Positions 1 through 9,362 of a DNA stretch of 64,000 nucleotides are shown one piece after another. Position numbers and translations under genes: made by a program. The first letter of the stretch is position 1; every line of letters begins with the position of its first letter. Origin of the DNA: Massilia rubra (GTDB lineage: Bacteria; Pseudomonadota; Gammaproteobacteria; Burkholderiales; Burkholderiaceae_D); NCBI RefSeq assembly GCF_011682065.1, contig NZ_VUYU01000010.1, positions 124,001 to 188,000 on the forward strand, in the 5' to 3' direction. Below the pieces are notes generated by a model. It worked only from the letters and a program-made list of their open reading frames with translations, ran no database searches and was not told where the DNA came from.

Positions 1-229
1 CCCGCGCATCCAGCGCGGAAGTGGCGGCTTGTCCGGCGCGCCGTTCCAACCCGGCGCCGGGGCAAGCATCGCATCTGGCCGGTGGCGGTTGGCGAAACCC
101 GCCGTTGCGCAATCCTCTACCCATGCGCAAAAAATGGACTCTGGTTAACCAATTGTATAAAAGTAAGCGTTCTTTCGTAGGGACAGGTCAAGTACGTGTT
201 CCTTTTCAATTTTCTTCTCAAAAACGGAT
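1..229. other. Left edge, no supportable gene
   Basis: I see no convincing coding region here. A plus-strand frame is open from the left edge through this stretch, but it is rich in Arg and Pro, resembles no family I recognise and overlaps the RTX gene. On the minus strand a frame starting at about 124 runs to the window edge with equally uninformative composition. The right half becomes AT-rich and probably holds the RTX gene promoter. A TATAAA at 156-161 preceded by TGGACT at 135-140 is a candidate, but its 15-base spacer is short. Confidence 0.4.
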
Positions 230-2554
230 ATGCCCATGGTTCTGCAAACGCATTACGATCCTTCCATCGTTGTCATCGGTAGCCATATTGGGGACAAGCT
301 CACTGGATTAAGCAATAGCGACCAGCTATATGGCAACGGTGGCGACGATACCTTGATTGGTGCCGGCGGCAACGATACGCTGCTTGGCGGCGAGGACAAC
401 GATCTTCTGCAGGGCGGCAGCGGCGACGATCGCCTCGATGGCGGCGAAGGCAATGATGTACTGCAGGGCGGCGACGGCAATGATGTGCTGCAAGGAGGCG
501 ACGGCAGCGACGACCTGCATGGCGGCAGCGGCGTCGACCTGCTCAATGGCGGACGGGGCGACGATATTCTGCGCCAGGGGTCGAACGCCGACATGGATAC
601 GTTTGTGTTCAACCAGGGCGATGGGACGGACACGATCCTCGAGGCGGGATTCAATACGATGATCGCGTTCGGCCCTGGCATTCAGGCCAGCGATATCGTG
701 CCGGTCAATTTCGCGCCGACGATGGCGTTTGCCTATGCCAGCGTCAACGGCGCCATCGATCGCCTGGTGCTGGCCGACCACGCATGGCAGGCGGATTTTG
801 TGGATGTCAGGTTCGCCGACCAGACAGTCAGGCCGCTCTCCGATTTCATCCGCCATGCGCCGAAGGTGGGCATTGGCATGTTCGACTTTGCGGTGCAAGA
901 GGGCGACAGCATCGCGCTGACTATCCCCGATGATGCTTTTGTGGATGTCGATGCCGGCGATATACTGCGCTACGAGCTGCGCACGGAACAGGGCGGCGCG
1001 CTTCCCGCCTGGCTCAGCTTCGATGCCGACGCCCGCGTCATGCTGCTCAGTCCGGGGTATCGCGACGCCGGCGACCTCAGGCTGATCCTCACCGCGACCG
1101 ACAGCTCGGGCCAGTCGGCCAGCACCGGTTTCACGCTGCAAGTAGGCGACCTTCCGCTCGCCCCGGTCGTCGGCACGCCCATGGCCGACCAGACGGTCGA
1201 GGAACAGCGCCCGTTCAGCCTGGTCCTGCCTTCCGATATGTTCGTCGACGAGGATGACGACGGCGCCGGCGTCATGACGGTCGGCGCGTTGCCGGCCTGG
1301 CTGGGCTTCGATGCGCTCAGCCGTACCCTGAGCGGCACCCCGGCCACTCCCGGCGCCGGCCCGCTCGCCATCGACGTTACCTGGACCGACAGCGCCGGCG
1401 CCAGCGCCAGCACCAGCTTCAATCTGAACGTGGCCGCGGCCGGCAGCATCGCCCTGCGCGGCACGGCGCAGGCCGACATCCTGCATGGCAAGTCGAATGA
1501 CGACCACCTGGCCGGCCTGGGCGGCAACGACCAGCTGTACGGCCATCTGGGCAACGATGTGCTCGACGGCGGTGCCGGCAGGGACACGCTGGCCGGCGGC
1601 GCCGGCAACGATAGCTACTTTGTCGATGCCCAGGATGTCGTGACCGAAGAGGCCGATGCGGGGCTGGACCAGATCAGCAGCGCGGCCGGCCTGACCCTGC
1701 CGGCGCACGTCGAGATACTGAGCTTGACGGGCAGCGCGGCGGTAAACGGCCGTGGCAATGCGCTCGACAACCTGCTCAAGGGCAATGTCGGCGCCAACCA
1801 GCTGAATGGGCAGGACGGGGTCGACCTGCTGCAGGGTGGGGCGGGCAACGATACCCTGACCGATACGGCCGGCCATGCCAACCTGCTCGATGGCGGCGCC
1901 GGGGCCGACCGCCTGAGCGGCGGCGACGGCAACGAGCTGTTTTTTGGCGGCAAGGGCGCCGACAACATCGCCACCGGGGCGGGCGCCGACCTGATCGTGT
2001 TCAACCGCGGCAACGGCATGGACACGGTCGGATTCTCCTTGGGCACGGACAATATCGTCTCGCTTGGCGGCGGCATCGCGTATGCCGACCTGGCGCTGCG
2101 CAAGTCGGGCGCCGACCTGATCCTGTCGGCCGGCGCCGGCGACCAGATCACCTTCAAGAGCTGGTACGCGGGGCCGGACCATGCCAGCGTCGCCGTGTTG
2201 CAGATGGTCACGGCAGCATCGGCGGACTACCTCCCCGGCGCAAGCAGCCCGATCCATGATAACAAGGTGGAAACCTTCGATTTCATGGCCTTGATCGCTC
2301 GATTCGACCAGAACCGGGGCGCCTTGGGAAGCACCTGGCGCTTTGGGGCAAGCCTGGAGCAATTCTCCAACGGCGGCAGCGACACGGCGGCCATCGGCGG
2401 CGACCTGGCTTATCAGTATGCGCTCAACGGCAACCTGGCCACGGTCGGCGCGGCGGTGGCGATCGCCATTGTCGGCAGCAGCGGTTTCGGCAGCTTAATG
2501 CAGGAGTTCTTGCCCGGCGCCAGCCTGAACGACGGCTCGCCGCTGCTGTCCTGA
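230..2554 (+). CDS. RTX-repeat calcium-binding protein with Ig/cadherin-like domains
   Basis: Probable secreted calcium-binding protein of 774 residues. Residues about 30-115 are a run of glycine/aspartate nonapeptides (GGxGxDxLx type), followed by a haemolysin-type segment rich in FNQGDGTD. Residues about 220-400 hold two domains resembling He_PIG/cadherin-like folds, each with a PAWLxFD motif. A second RTX array spans about 410-620. The hydrophobic C-terminal tail, after a DFMALIARFDQ segment, is of the kind often seen at the end of large RTX proteins. There is no N-terminal signal peptide, which fits type I secretion through a C-terminal signal, but no T1SS genes are in the window. ATG at 230 or 236 are both possible and neither has a clear ribosome site. 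The substrate or enzymatic role is unknown; there is no protease motif. Confidence 0.85.
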   Translation: MPMVLQTHYDPSIVVIGSHIGDKLTGLSNSDQLYGNGGDDTLIGAGGNDTLLGGEDNDLLQGGSGDDRLDGGEGNDVLQGGDGNDVLQGGDGSDDLHGGSGVDLLNGGRGDDILRQGSNADMDTFVFNQGDGTDTILEAGFNTMIAFGPGIQASDIVPVNFAPTMAFAYASVNGAIDRLVLADHAWQADFVDVRFADQTVRPLSDFIRHAPKVGIGMFDFAVQEGDSIALTIPDDAFVDVDAGDILRYELRTEQGGALPAWLSFDADARVMLLSPGYRDAGDLRLILTATDSSGQSASTGFTLQVGDLPLAPVVGTPMADQTVEEQRPFSLVLPSDMFVDEDDDGAGVMTVGALPAWLGFDALSRTLSGTPATPGAGPLAIDVTWTDSAGASASTSFNLNVAAAGSIALRGTAQADILHGKSNDDHLAGLGGNDQLYGHLGNDVLDGGAGRDTLAGGAGNDSYFVDAQDVVTEEADAGLDQISSAAGLTLPAHVEILSLTGSAAVNGRGNALDNLLKGNVGANQLNGQDGVDLLQGGAGNDTLTDTAGHANLLDGGAGADRLSGGDGNELFFGGKGADNIATGAGADLIVFNRGNGMDTVGFSLGTDNIVSLGGGIAYADLALRKSGADLILSAGAGDQITFKSWYAGPDHASVAVLQMVTAASADYLPGASSPIHDNKVETFDFMALIARFDQNRGALGSTWRFGASLEQFSNGGSDTAAIGGDLAYQYALNGNLATVGAAVAIAIVGSSGFGSLMQEFLPGASLNDGSPLLS
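336..575 (+). repeat. Coding tandem repeat (27-nt period) of RTX nonapeptides
   Basis: Degenerate 27-base units built around GGCGGCGACGGCAATGAT encode nine-residue GGDGNDVLQ-type repeats. Two neighbouring units near 466-510 are almost identical at DNA level, so this stretch could change length by slippage or recombination. Confidence 0.8.
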
Positions 2555-2834
2555 TCCACCGCTTGCCCGCGGCGCTGGCCGGCTGCGGGCTTCCTATCAC
2601 ACTCCATGGTCCACACCGGACAAATTACTCATCCGTTGCGCAAAAGTAAGCAGATGTAATTATTTTAAGTCTTGTTGTGTCTCGCAAACCCATGTGTATA
2701 GATGAGGTTGAACATTCACTGTCTTGTCTAAGTCTCTAATTTTTCGACATATTTTCCTTTGAAGATCCTTCAAGGTAATGCGCTAAGTCCTTGACTTCAT
2801 TAACAAAATTCCCTTTTAGCACGATTGAAAGCGC
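2555..2834. other. Intergenic region between RTX gene and dcw cluster
   Basis: No gene is visible. The first 60 bases stay GC-rich and hold no obvious T-tailed hairpin, so no terminator for the RTX gene is evident. From about 2640 the sequence is AT-rich and non-coding up to the mraZ promoter. Confidence 0.5.
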
Positions 2835-2861
2835 TTGACCGTCCAGATGGCTTCATCTAAA
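2835..2861 (+). promoter_or_regulatory. Candidate mraZ (dcw) promoter
   Basis: TTGACC at 2835-2840 is a good -35 match. TCTAAA at 2856-2861 can serve as a -10 element with a 15-base spacer. It lies about 100 bases upstream of mraZ and directly abuts the MraZ-box array, as expected for an autoregulated dcw promoter. The spacer is short, so the exact -10 is uncertain. Confidence 0.5.
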
Positions 2862-2896
2862 GTGGGCAACTGTGTGGAAAAGTGTAGTTTTGTGGG
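2862..2896 (+). promoter_or_regulatory. MraZ operator: four GTGKR repeats at 10-bp spacing
   Basis: GTGGG (2862), GTGTG (2872), GTGTA (2882) and GTGGG (2892) start exactly 10 bases apart. MraZ is known to bind direct TGGGN repeats spaced one helical turn apart at the mra promoter. The periodicity and position just downstream of the -10 box support autorepression of the dcw operon by MraZ. Confidence 0.8.
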
Positions 2897-2960
2897 AGAG
2901 AATTCATGCTCCTGGCGCCAAAACACCGACTTCATAATAACTTTTTCAAGTAGGTAACTC

Positions 2961-3389
2961 GTGTTTCAAGGCGCGTCCGCAATCAATCTCGATGCGAAAG
3001 GCAGGATGTCTATTCCTTCCAAGCATCGCGACGCACTCGCAGTCCAGTGCGAAGGCCGCCTCACGCTTACCCGCCACCCGCACGGGTGCCTGCTGTTTTT
3101 TCCGCGTCCGGTGTGGGAATCGCACCGCGAGCAGATCGCCGCCTGGCCGATGTCGGCCCGCGCGTGGCAGCGTATTTTCCTCGGCAACGCTTGCGATGTC
3201 GAGCTCGATTCTGTCGGGCGTATCCTGATCTCGCCCGAGTTGCGCAGCGCTGTCGGCCTCACCCGCGAGGTCATGCTGCTTGGCATGGGCAGTCATTTCG
3301 AAATCTGGGATGCCGCCAAACTGGCCGAAGACGAGCAAGCCGCCGTCGCCGGTGGCATGCCCGATGTGTTATCAAATTTTTCTTTCTAA
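2961..3389 (+). CDS. mraZ: Transcriptional regulator MraZ
   Basis: First gene of the dcw cluster, 142 residues with a GTG start ([20 protein letters not shown] at the N-terminus, the usual MraZ opening). It contains two SpoVT/AbrB-like (MraZ) DNA-binding repeats, with the conserved DxxGRxxIP motif near residues 11-18 and a second copy ([13 protein letters not shown]) near 83-95. MraZ forms ring-shaped oligomers that bind GTGGG-type repeats and repress the dcw operon; four such boxes lie 65-99 bases upstream. rsmH follows after 9 bases. Confidence 0.96.
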   Translation: MFQGASAINLDAKGRMSIPSKHRDALAVQCEGRLTLTRHPHGCLLFFPRPVWESHREQIAAWPMSARAWQRIFLGNACDVELDSVGRILISPELRSAVGLTREVMLLGMGSHFEIWDAAKLAEDEQAAVAGGMPDVLSNFSF

Positions 3390-3398
3390 GGCGCGCCG

Positions 3399-4376
3399 AT
3401 GATGAATGTGGTGGCGGTGCCGGAATTTCAGCACCGGACGGTGTTGCTGGACGAAGCGGTTGACGCACTCGACCTGACGGGCGTGCGTGCCGATGGCACT
3501 TATATAGACGGGACCTTCGGTCGCGGTGGACATAGCCGCCTGATCCTGTCGCACCTGGGGCCGAACGGGCGCCTGTTTGCTTTCGATAAGGACTTGCAGG
3601 CGATCGCCACGGCCGGCCAGATCACTGACGCGCGCTTTGAAATCGTGCACGACAGTTTTGCCACGATGGCCCAGGCCCTGGCCGCGCGCGGCGTGGACCG
3701 GGTCGACGGCATTTTGCTCGATTTGGGCATTTCCTCGCCGCAGGTGGACGACGCCGCGCGCGGTTTCAGCTTCCGCAACGACGGCCCGCTCGACATGCGC
3801 ATGGACACCACGCGCGGCGTGTCCGCCGCCGACTGGCTGGCCAGCGAGACTGAACAACAATTGGAAAGGGTCATTCGCAATTATGGGGAAGAACGGTTTG
3901 CTTTTCAGATTGCAAAGGCGATTGTTGCTCGCCGGGCAGTCGAACCAATTTCAAGCACACGACAGCTTGCCGGCATCGTGGCAAACGCGGTTAAAACCCG
4001 CGAGAAGGGCAAGGATCCGGCCACACGGACCTTTCAAGCTATCCGGATTTTCATCAATAAAGAGCTTGAGGACCTTGAAACAGGCTTGAGCGCGGCTTAC
4101 GCCATGCTCGCGCCCGGCGCACGCATGGCCGTGATCAGCTTCCATTCGCTGGAAGACCGCATGGTCAAGCAGTTCCTGGCCAGCAAGGTCAAGGTCGAAC
4201 AGCCCGACCGCCGCCTGCCGATCCGCGCGGTCGACCTGCCGCAGCCGCTGATGAAGCTGATCAGCAAGATGAAGCCGTCCGAGCTTGAAGTCGAAGGCAA
4301 TCCGCGCTCGCGCTCGGCCGTGATGCGGGTGGCCGAACGGTTGCCCGAATCTCGTCCCAATCGGAGCGGTCCGTGA
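3399..4376 (+). CDS. rsmH: 16S rRNA (cytosine1402-N4)-methyltransferase RsmH
   Basis: SAM-dependent methyltransferase (MraW) that modifies C1402 N4 in the 16S rRNA P-site; 325 residues, normal for the family. The N-terminus [13 protein letters not shown] leads into the SAM-binding loop [14 protein letters not shown] (about residues 31-44). Further family motifs are [22 protein letters not shown] (about 105-125) and a C-terminal [14 protein letters not shown]. Second gene of the dcw operon. Its stop codon overlaps the GTG of ftsL by 4 bases, indicating translational coupling. Confidence 0.97.
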   Translation: MMNVVAVPEFQHRTVLLDEAVDALDLTGVRADGTYIDGTFGRGGHSRLILSHLGPNGRLFAFDKDLQAIATAGQITDARFEIVHDSFATMAQALAARGVDRVDGILLDLGISSPQVDDAARGFSFRNDGPLDMRMDTTRGVSAADWLASETEQQLERVIRNYGEERFAFQIAKAIVARRAVEPISSTRQLAGIVANAVKTREKGKDPATRTFQAIRIFINKELEDLETGLSAAYAMLAPGARMAVISFHSLEDRMVKQFLASKVKVEQPDRRLPIRAVDLPQPLMKLISKMKPSELEVEGNPRSRSAVMRVAERLPESRPNRSGP

Positions 4377-4645
4377 ACAGCAAGATCAACGCCGTGCTTG
4401 CCGTGCTGCTGGTCGGCTGCGCACTGTCGCTGGTCAACGCCCAGTTTCAGGCGCGCAACCTGTTCATCGAGCTGGGCAAGCTCGAACACCAGGCGCGCCA
4501 GCTCGACATCGACTGGGCGCAATTGCAGCTCGACCAGTCGACCCTGGGCACCAACGCGCGCATCGAACAGATCGCGCGCAACAAGCTCGACATGACGCCG
4601 CTGACTCCGGCGCGCACGCAGTACCTGACGGAAGGGGCGCAATGA
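4373..4645 (+). CDS. ftsL: Cell division protein FtsL
   Basis: Small bitopic divisome protein (90 residues, GTG start). A short cytoplasmic end is followed by a membrane segment at about residues 6-24, then a periplasmic coiled-coil-like stretch rich in Leu, Gln and Glu. FtsL forms a complex with FtsB and FtsQ that activates FtsWI. The assignment rests on size, topology and position between rsmH and ftsI, because FtsL sequences are poorly conserved. It overlaps rsmH and ftsI by 4 bases each. Confidence 0.93.
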   Translation: MNSKINAVLAVLLVGCALSLVNAQFQARNLFIELGKLEHQARQLDIDWAQLQLDQSTLGTNARIEQIARNKLDMTPLTPARTQYLTEGAQ

Positions 4646-6426
4646 AACGCGGTAACAATGGTGCGGCAGGCGCGCGCGTAGCGGCCTCGAAAGGCGTATC
4701 GTTCTCGAAAAGCCCGGTGCTGGCGGTCAGCCTGCCCACCTGGCGTTCGCGCGTGGTGCTGTTCGTGCTGTTCGCCTCCTTCATGGTGCTGGCCGGGCGC
4801 GCCGTGTGGCTGCAAACCGTGTCCAACGAATTCCTGATCGGCCAGGGCAAGAACCGCTACGAGCGCACCATCGAACTGCCCGCCACGCGCGGGCGCATCC
4901 TCGACCGCAACGGCCAGGTGCTGGCCTCCTCGGTCCCGGTCAAGGCGGTGTGGGCGATTCCCGAAGACGTGCTCGAGTCGCCGCCGGAAAAACTGCGCGC
5001 CCTGGCCGCGCTGCTCACCATGAGTGACGCCGAGCTGCGCAAAAAACTCGATTCGGACCGCACCTTCGTCTACCTGAAGCGCCAGGTCGAGATGCCGGTG
5101 ATCGAGCAGATCGCCAAACTGGGCATCAAGGGCCTGGACACGCGCAAGGAATACAAACGCTTTTATCCGCAGGGCGAAATCGCGACCCACCTGGTGGGCT
5201 TTACCAACGTCGAAGACGCCGGCCAGGAAAGCATGGAACTGGCCCAGCAAAAAAACCTGGTCGGCACCACCGGCAGCCGCCGCGTGATCAAGGATCGCCT
5301 CGGCCAGATCGTCGAAGACGTGGGCCTGTCGAAAGAGCCGCACGACGGCAAGGACCTCACCCTGTCGGTCGACAGCAAGCTGCAATACATCGCCTTCAAC
5401 CAGGTCAAGGAAGCCGTGGCCAAGTTCAAGGCCAAGGCCGGCGCCGCCGTGGTGCTGGACGTGAAAACCGGCGAAGTGCTGGCGCTGGCCAACTGGCCGA
5501 CGTACGATCCGAACGACCGCAAGGGCCTGACCGGGGCGCAGCTGCGCAACCGCGTCATCACCGATACTTTCGAGCCGGGTTCGACCCTCAAACCGTTCAC
5601 CGTCGCGCTGGCGCTCGACAGCGGGCGCGTCACGCCCACCACCCGCATCGATACCGGGGCCGGGCGCTTCGTGATCAACGGCGCGCCGATTTCCGACACC
5701 AAGGCGCACGGCGTGATCACGGTTTCCGAGATCGTCGAAATGTCGTCCAACATCGGCACCTCCAAGCTGGCGCTGTCGATGCCGCCGCGCGAAATGTGGG
5801 AGATGTTTACCGAAGTCGGTTTCGGCCAGCAGCCCAAGTTCGGCTTTCCCGGCGCGGTGGCGGGGCGCGTGCGTCCGTACAAATCGTGGCGTCCGGTCGA
5901 ACAGGCCACCATGAGCTACGGGAACGGCATTTCGGTTTCGCTGCTGCAACTGGCGCGCGGCTACATGATGTTCGCGCGCGACGGCGACACCATTCCGCTG
6001 TCGTTCCAGAAGGTCACCGAGCCGCCGGTCGGGCGCCAGATCATCAAGCCGAAAACCGCGCGCCAGATGCGCGAGATGCTCGAGCTGGTGGTGTCGGGCG
6101 CGCACGGCACCGCCAAGCAGGCGCAGGTTGCCGGCTACCGCGTGGGCGGCAAGACCGGCACCGCCTACAAGGTCGAAAACGGCAAGTACGCCATGCCGCG
6201 CAAGTACATCGGCAGTTTTGTCGGCATGGTGCCGATGTCGAACCCGCGCTTCATCATCGCCGTCATGATCGACGAACCGACCGCGATCGGCCACTTCGGC
6301 GGCATCGTGGCGGCGCCGACCTTTGCCGCGCTGGCCGCCAACTCGCTGCGCGCGCTCAATATTCCGCCCGATTCGGACGTGACCGAAATCGTCGCGCCGA
6401 ACGATGGCTCCGGGGAGGTGATGTAA
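4642..6426 (+). CDS. ftsI: Peptidoglycan transpeptidase FtsI (PBP3)
   Basis: Septal class B penicillin-binding protein, 594 residues. A basic cytoplasmic tail is followed by one membrane anchor at about residues 36-55, a PBP dimerisation domain (TRGRILDRNG at about 84-93) and the transpeptidase domain. Active-site motifs are visible: S314-TLK (nucleophile Ser), SSN at 368-370 and KTG at 504-506. It crosslinks new septal glycan made by FtsW. The start overlaps the ftsL stop (ATGA), and the stop overlaps murE by one base. Confidence 0.97.
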   Translation: MKRGNNGAAGARVAASKGVSFSKSPVLAVSLPTWRSRVVLFVLFASFMVLAGRAVWLQTVSNEFLIGQGKNRYERTIELPATRGRILDRNGQVLASSVPVKAVWAIPEDVLESPPEKLRALAALLTMSDAELRKKLDSDRTFVYLKRQVEMPVIEQIAKLGIKGLDTRKEYKRFYPQGEIATHLVGFTNVEDAGQESMELAQQKNLVGTTGSRRVIKDRLGQIVEDVGLSKEPHDGKDLTLSVDSKLQYIAFNQVKEAVAKFKAKAGAAVVLDVKTGEVLALANWPTYDPNDRKGLTGAQLRNRVITDTFEPGSTLKPFTVALALDSGRVTPTTRIDTGAGRFVINGAPISDTKAHGVITVSEIVEMSSNIGTSKLALSMPPREMWEMFTEVGFGQQPKFGFPGAVAGRVRPYKSWRPVEQATMSYGNGISVSLLQLARGYMMFARDGDTIPLSFQKVTEPPVGRQIIKPKTARQMREMLELVVSGAHGTAKQAQVAGYRVGGKTGTAYKVENGKYAMPRKYIGSFVGMVPMSNPRFIIAVMIDEPTAIGHFGGIVAAPTFAALAANSLRALNIPPDSDVTEIVAPNDGSGEVM

Positions 6427-7976
6427 TGACACAAATAGTGCCGTCCTTGAATCCGCAGCAGGTCTGCAGCTGGATCGCCCAGGCCGCACCCGGCGCCAGG
6501 GTGGTGTCCGACTCGCGCCGCGTCAAGCCGGGCGACGTTTTCTTCGCCTACCCGGGCGACGCCGCCGACGGCCGCGCCTACATCGCCAGGGCGATTGAGC
6601 AGGGCGCCGCCGCCATCGTCTACGACGACCGCGATTTCGCCTGGACTGACGCCTCGGGCGTGCCGCACCTGGCCGTGAGCGACCTGAAAGCGCACGCCGG
6701 TCCGATCGCGCACGCTTGCTATGGCATGCCGGACGCCGCCATGTTCACCGTCGGCGTGACCGGCACCAACGGCAAGACCTCGTGCGCGGTCTGGCTCGGC
6801 CAGGCCTTTGCGCGCCTGGGCGAGACGGCGGCCGTCATCGGCACGCTCGGCGTGGGATTGTTCAGTGGGCGCGGCGAAGTCGAGTACGACGTCACCGGCT
6901 ACACGACACCCGACGCGGTGCTGCTGGCCGAAAAACTGGCCGGCGTGCGCGATGCGGGCGCCACCGCGCTGGCGATTGAGGTAAGCTCCATCGGTCTCGG
7001 GCAAGGCCGTACCCTGGGCATGCATTTTGACGTTGCGCTGTTCACCAACCTGACGCGCGACCACCTCGATTATCACGGCACCATGGAATGCTACGAAGCG
7101 GCGAAGGCCAAGCTGTTCGCGTGGCCAGGATTGAAAACAGCAGTGCTTAACCTCGACGACCCGGCAGGACAACGCCTGGTCAAGCAACTCGTATCCCAGC
7201 CCGGCGGCCCTTGCGTGACCGGCTACACCCTGCGCGACGTGGCCACCCAGCCCGACATCGCCGGCGTGACCATGCTGCGCGCCTCGCAGTTCCGCAGCCG
7301 CCACGCGGGCACCGAATTCCATCTCGATTCGCCGCTCGGCGGCGCCCAGGTCAAGACGCGCCTGGTGGGCCACTTCAACATCAGCAATGCGCTGGCGGTG
7401 CTCGGCGCACTGCTGGCCAAGGGCGTGGCCCTGCGCGCCGCGCTCGACGCCATCGAAGCGCTGACGCCGGCGCCCGGCCGCATGCAGCAGATCGGCGGCC
7501 AGGATGCGCCGATGGTGGTCATCGACTACGCCCACACCCCGGACGCGCTGGAGCAAACCCTGGGCGCGCTGCGCCAGGTCGCGCACGAACGCGGCGGCCA
7601 GTTGTGGTGCGTGTTCGGCTGCGGCGGCGACCGCGATCCGGGCAAGCGCCCGCAAATGGGGGCGATTGCGCAGATTGCCGAACATGTGCTGGTCACCAGC
7701 GACAATCCGCGCAGCGAAGATCCGGCCGCCATCATCAGCCAGATCGTGGCCGGCATGGATGCGGCCCATCCGGCCTCGCGCTTGCAGGCGATCGAAGACC
7801 GCGCCGCCGCGATCCTGTCGGCCGTCAAGCACGCGGCCAAGCCGGACGTCATCCTGCTGGCCGGTAAAGGCCATGAGCCGTACCAGGAAATCAAGGGCCG
7901 CAAGATGCCGTTTTCCGACGCCGATCACGCCGCGCTGGCGCTGGCCGCGCGCGTGACCATGATGAGGACGAACTGA
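6426..7976 (+). CDS. murE: UDP-MurNAc-L-Ala-D-Glu--meso-DAP ligase MurE
   Basis: Mur ligase adding meso-diaminopimelate as the third stem-peptide residue; 516 residues. The start is ATG 6426, sharing one base with the ftsI stop (the open frame continues further upstream inside ftsI and should not be used). ATP-binding GTNGKTS lies near residue 115-121, and the DNPR motif near 427-430 is the signature for meso-DAP rather than lysine specificity. A C-terminal GKGHE loop is also present. Third of the tightly overlapped murein genes. Confidence 0.96.
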   Translation: MTQIVPSLNPQQVCSWIAQAAPGARVVSDSRRVKPGDVFFAYPGDAADGRAYIARAIEQGAAAIVYDDRDFAWTDASGVPHLAVSDLKAHAGPIAHACYGMPDAAMFTVGVTGTNGKTSCAVWLGQAFARLGETAAVIGTLGVGLFSGRGEVEYDVTGYTTPDAVLLAEKLAGVRDAGATALAIEVSSIGLGQGRTLGMHFDVALFTNLTRDHLDYHGTMECYEAAKAKLFAWPGLKTAVLNLDDPAGQRLVKQLVSQPGGPCVTGYTLRDVATQPDIAGVTMLRASQFRSRHAGTEFHLDSPLGGAQVKTRLVGHFNISNALAVLGALLAKGVALRAALDAIEALTPAPGRMQQIGGQDAPMVVIDYAHTPDALEQTLGALRQVAHERGGQLWCVFGCGGDRDPGKRPQMGAIAQIAEHVLVTSDNPRSEDPAAIISQIVAGMDAAHPASRLQAIEDRAAAILSAVKHAAKPDVILLAGKGHEPYQEIKGRKMPFSDADHAALALAARVTMMRTN

Positions 7977-9361
7977 TGCACGGCTCGCTCGCACAACTGG
8001 TCGCGGCTATTTCCAACGCGCGCATGACGGCCGACGCCACTTTCAGCAGCGTCTCGACCGACAGCCGCAGCGCCGGCGCCGGCGCGCTGTTCGTCGCCCT
8101 GCGCGGCGAGACCTTCGACGCCCACGACTTCCTGGCCCAGGTGGCCGCCGGCGGCGCCGCGTGCGTGGTGGCGGAGCGCCTGCCGGACGGCTGGACCCTG
8201 CCCGCCATCGTGGTGCCGGATACCCTCGTCGCCCTGGGCCGCATCGCCAACCACTGGCGCGCGCAATACGCCATTCCCGTGATCGGCGTCACCGGCAGCA
8301 ACGGCAAGACCACGGTCAAGGAAATGGTCGCCGCGATCCTGGCGGCCGGCCTGTCGGAACAGGCGCGCCTGGCCACGCGCGGCAACCTGAATAACGAAAT
8401 CGGCGTGCCGCTCACCTTGATGCGCCTGACCGAAGCGCACAAGGCGGCCGTGATTGAACTGGGCATGAATCATCCGGGTGAGATCGCGCGCCTGACGGCG
8501 ATTGCCGCGCCCACCATCGCGCTGGTTAACAACGCCCAGCGCGAGCACCAGGAATTCATGCACACGGTCGAAGCGGTGGCGCGCGAAAACGGCGCCGTCC
8601 TGGCCGGTCTGCCGCTTGACGGCGTGGCCGTGTTCCCAGGCGACGACGAATACACCGCGCTGTGGCAGGGCATGGCCGCCGGCCGCACCTGCATCACCTT
8701 CGGCTTCGACGCCGCCTGCAACGTCAGCTGCGGGCACCGCGCCACCGATTTCGGCAGCGAACTCGATGTAACGGTGCGGATCGACGGCGCGCCGACGCAC
8801 AGCTTCAACGTCAAGCTGGCCGCGGCCGGTTTGCACAATGTGCGTAACGCGCTCGCGGCGATCGCCTGCACCATCGCCGCCGGCATTGCGCCGGAAGCCG
8901 TGGCGCGCGGCCTGGCCGCGTTCGAGCCGGTCAGCGGCCGCCTGCAGCGCAAGCACGCCACCTGCGGCGCCACCGTCATTGACGACAGCTACAACGCCAA
9001 TCCGGATTCGGTGCGCGCCGCCATCGACGTACTGGCGCAGGCGCACGCGCCGCGCATCCTGGTACTGGGCGACATGGGCGAAGTCGGCACCCAGGGACGC
9101 GAATTTCACGAAGAAATCGGCGCCTACGCGGCCGCGCGCGGTATTGACTCGGTGCTCGTCACCGGCGAACTGACGCGCCACATGGCCGCCTCGGGCGCAC
9201 AGCATTACACGCAGTTCGACGAATTATTGGCAGCACTCGATACACAATTGGGCAGCACCTCTGACGCGACTGTACTGGTGAAGGGCTCGCGTTTCATGAA
9301 AATGGAACGGGTCGTCGCTCACCTGGCCGGATCACATAACACAAGTAAGGAAGCCCACTAA
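7976..9361 (+). CDS. murF: UDP-MurNAc-tripeptide--D-Ala-D-Ala ligase MurF
   Basis: Adds the D-Ala-D-Ala dipeptide made by Ddl to the UDP-MurNAc-tripeptide; 461 residues. Domains follow the Mur ligase plan: an N-terminal uridine-binding domain with [16 protein letters not shown] (about 23-38), the ATP loop [11 protein letters not shown] (about 104-114), and the C-terminal domain starting around VSGRLQRK and [10 protein letters not shown] (about 338-347), a MurF hallmark. The start overlaps the murE stop (TGATG). mraY follows one base after the stop. Confidence 0.96.
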   Translation: MHGSLAQLVAAISNARMTADATFSSVSTDSRSAGAGALFVALRGETFDAHDFLAQVAAGGAACVVAERLPDGWTLPAIVVPDTLVALGRIANHWRAQYAIPVIGVTGSNGKTTVKEMVAAILAAGLSEQARLATRGNLNNEIGVPLTLMRLTEAHKAAVIELGMNHPGEIARLTAIAAPTIALVNNAQREHQEFMHTVEAVARENGAVLAGLPLDGVAVFPGDDEYTALWQGMAAGRTCITFGFDAACNVSCGHRATDFGSELDVTVRIDGAPTHSFNVKLAAAGLHNVRNALAAIACTIAAGIAPEAVARGLAAFEPVSGRLQRKHATCGATVIDDSYNANPDSVRAAIDVLAQAHAPRILVLGDMGEVGTQGREFHEEIGAYAAARGIDSVLVTGELTRHMAASGAQHYTQFDELLAALDTQLGSTSDATVLVKGSRFMKMERVVAHLAGSHNTSKEAH

Positions 9362-9362
9362 C

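Noticed and set aside
336-575. Possible CRISPR-like direct repeats
   Set aside because: The 27-base period is in frame and encodes RTX nonapeptides. The units are contiguous, with no spacers.
326-2362. 678-residue minus-strand frame opposite the RTX gene
   Set aside because: Glycine-rich repeats with regular third positions leave the antisense frame open. Its composition is Arg/Gln/Ala low complexity and the sense strand has full RTX and Ig-like domains.
4447-6489. 680-residue minus-strand frame opposite ftsI
   Set aside because: Antisense shadow in a GC-rich gene with intact PBP motifs.
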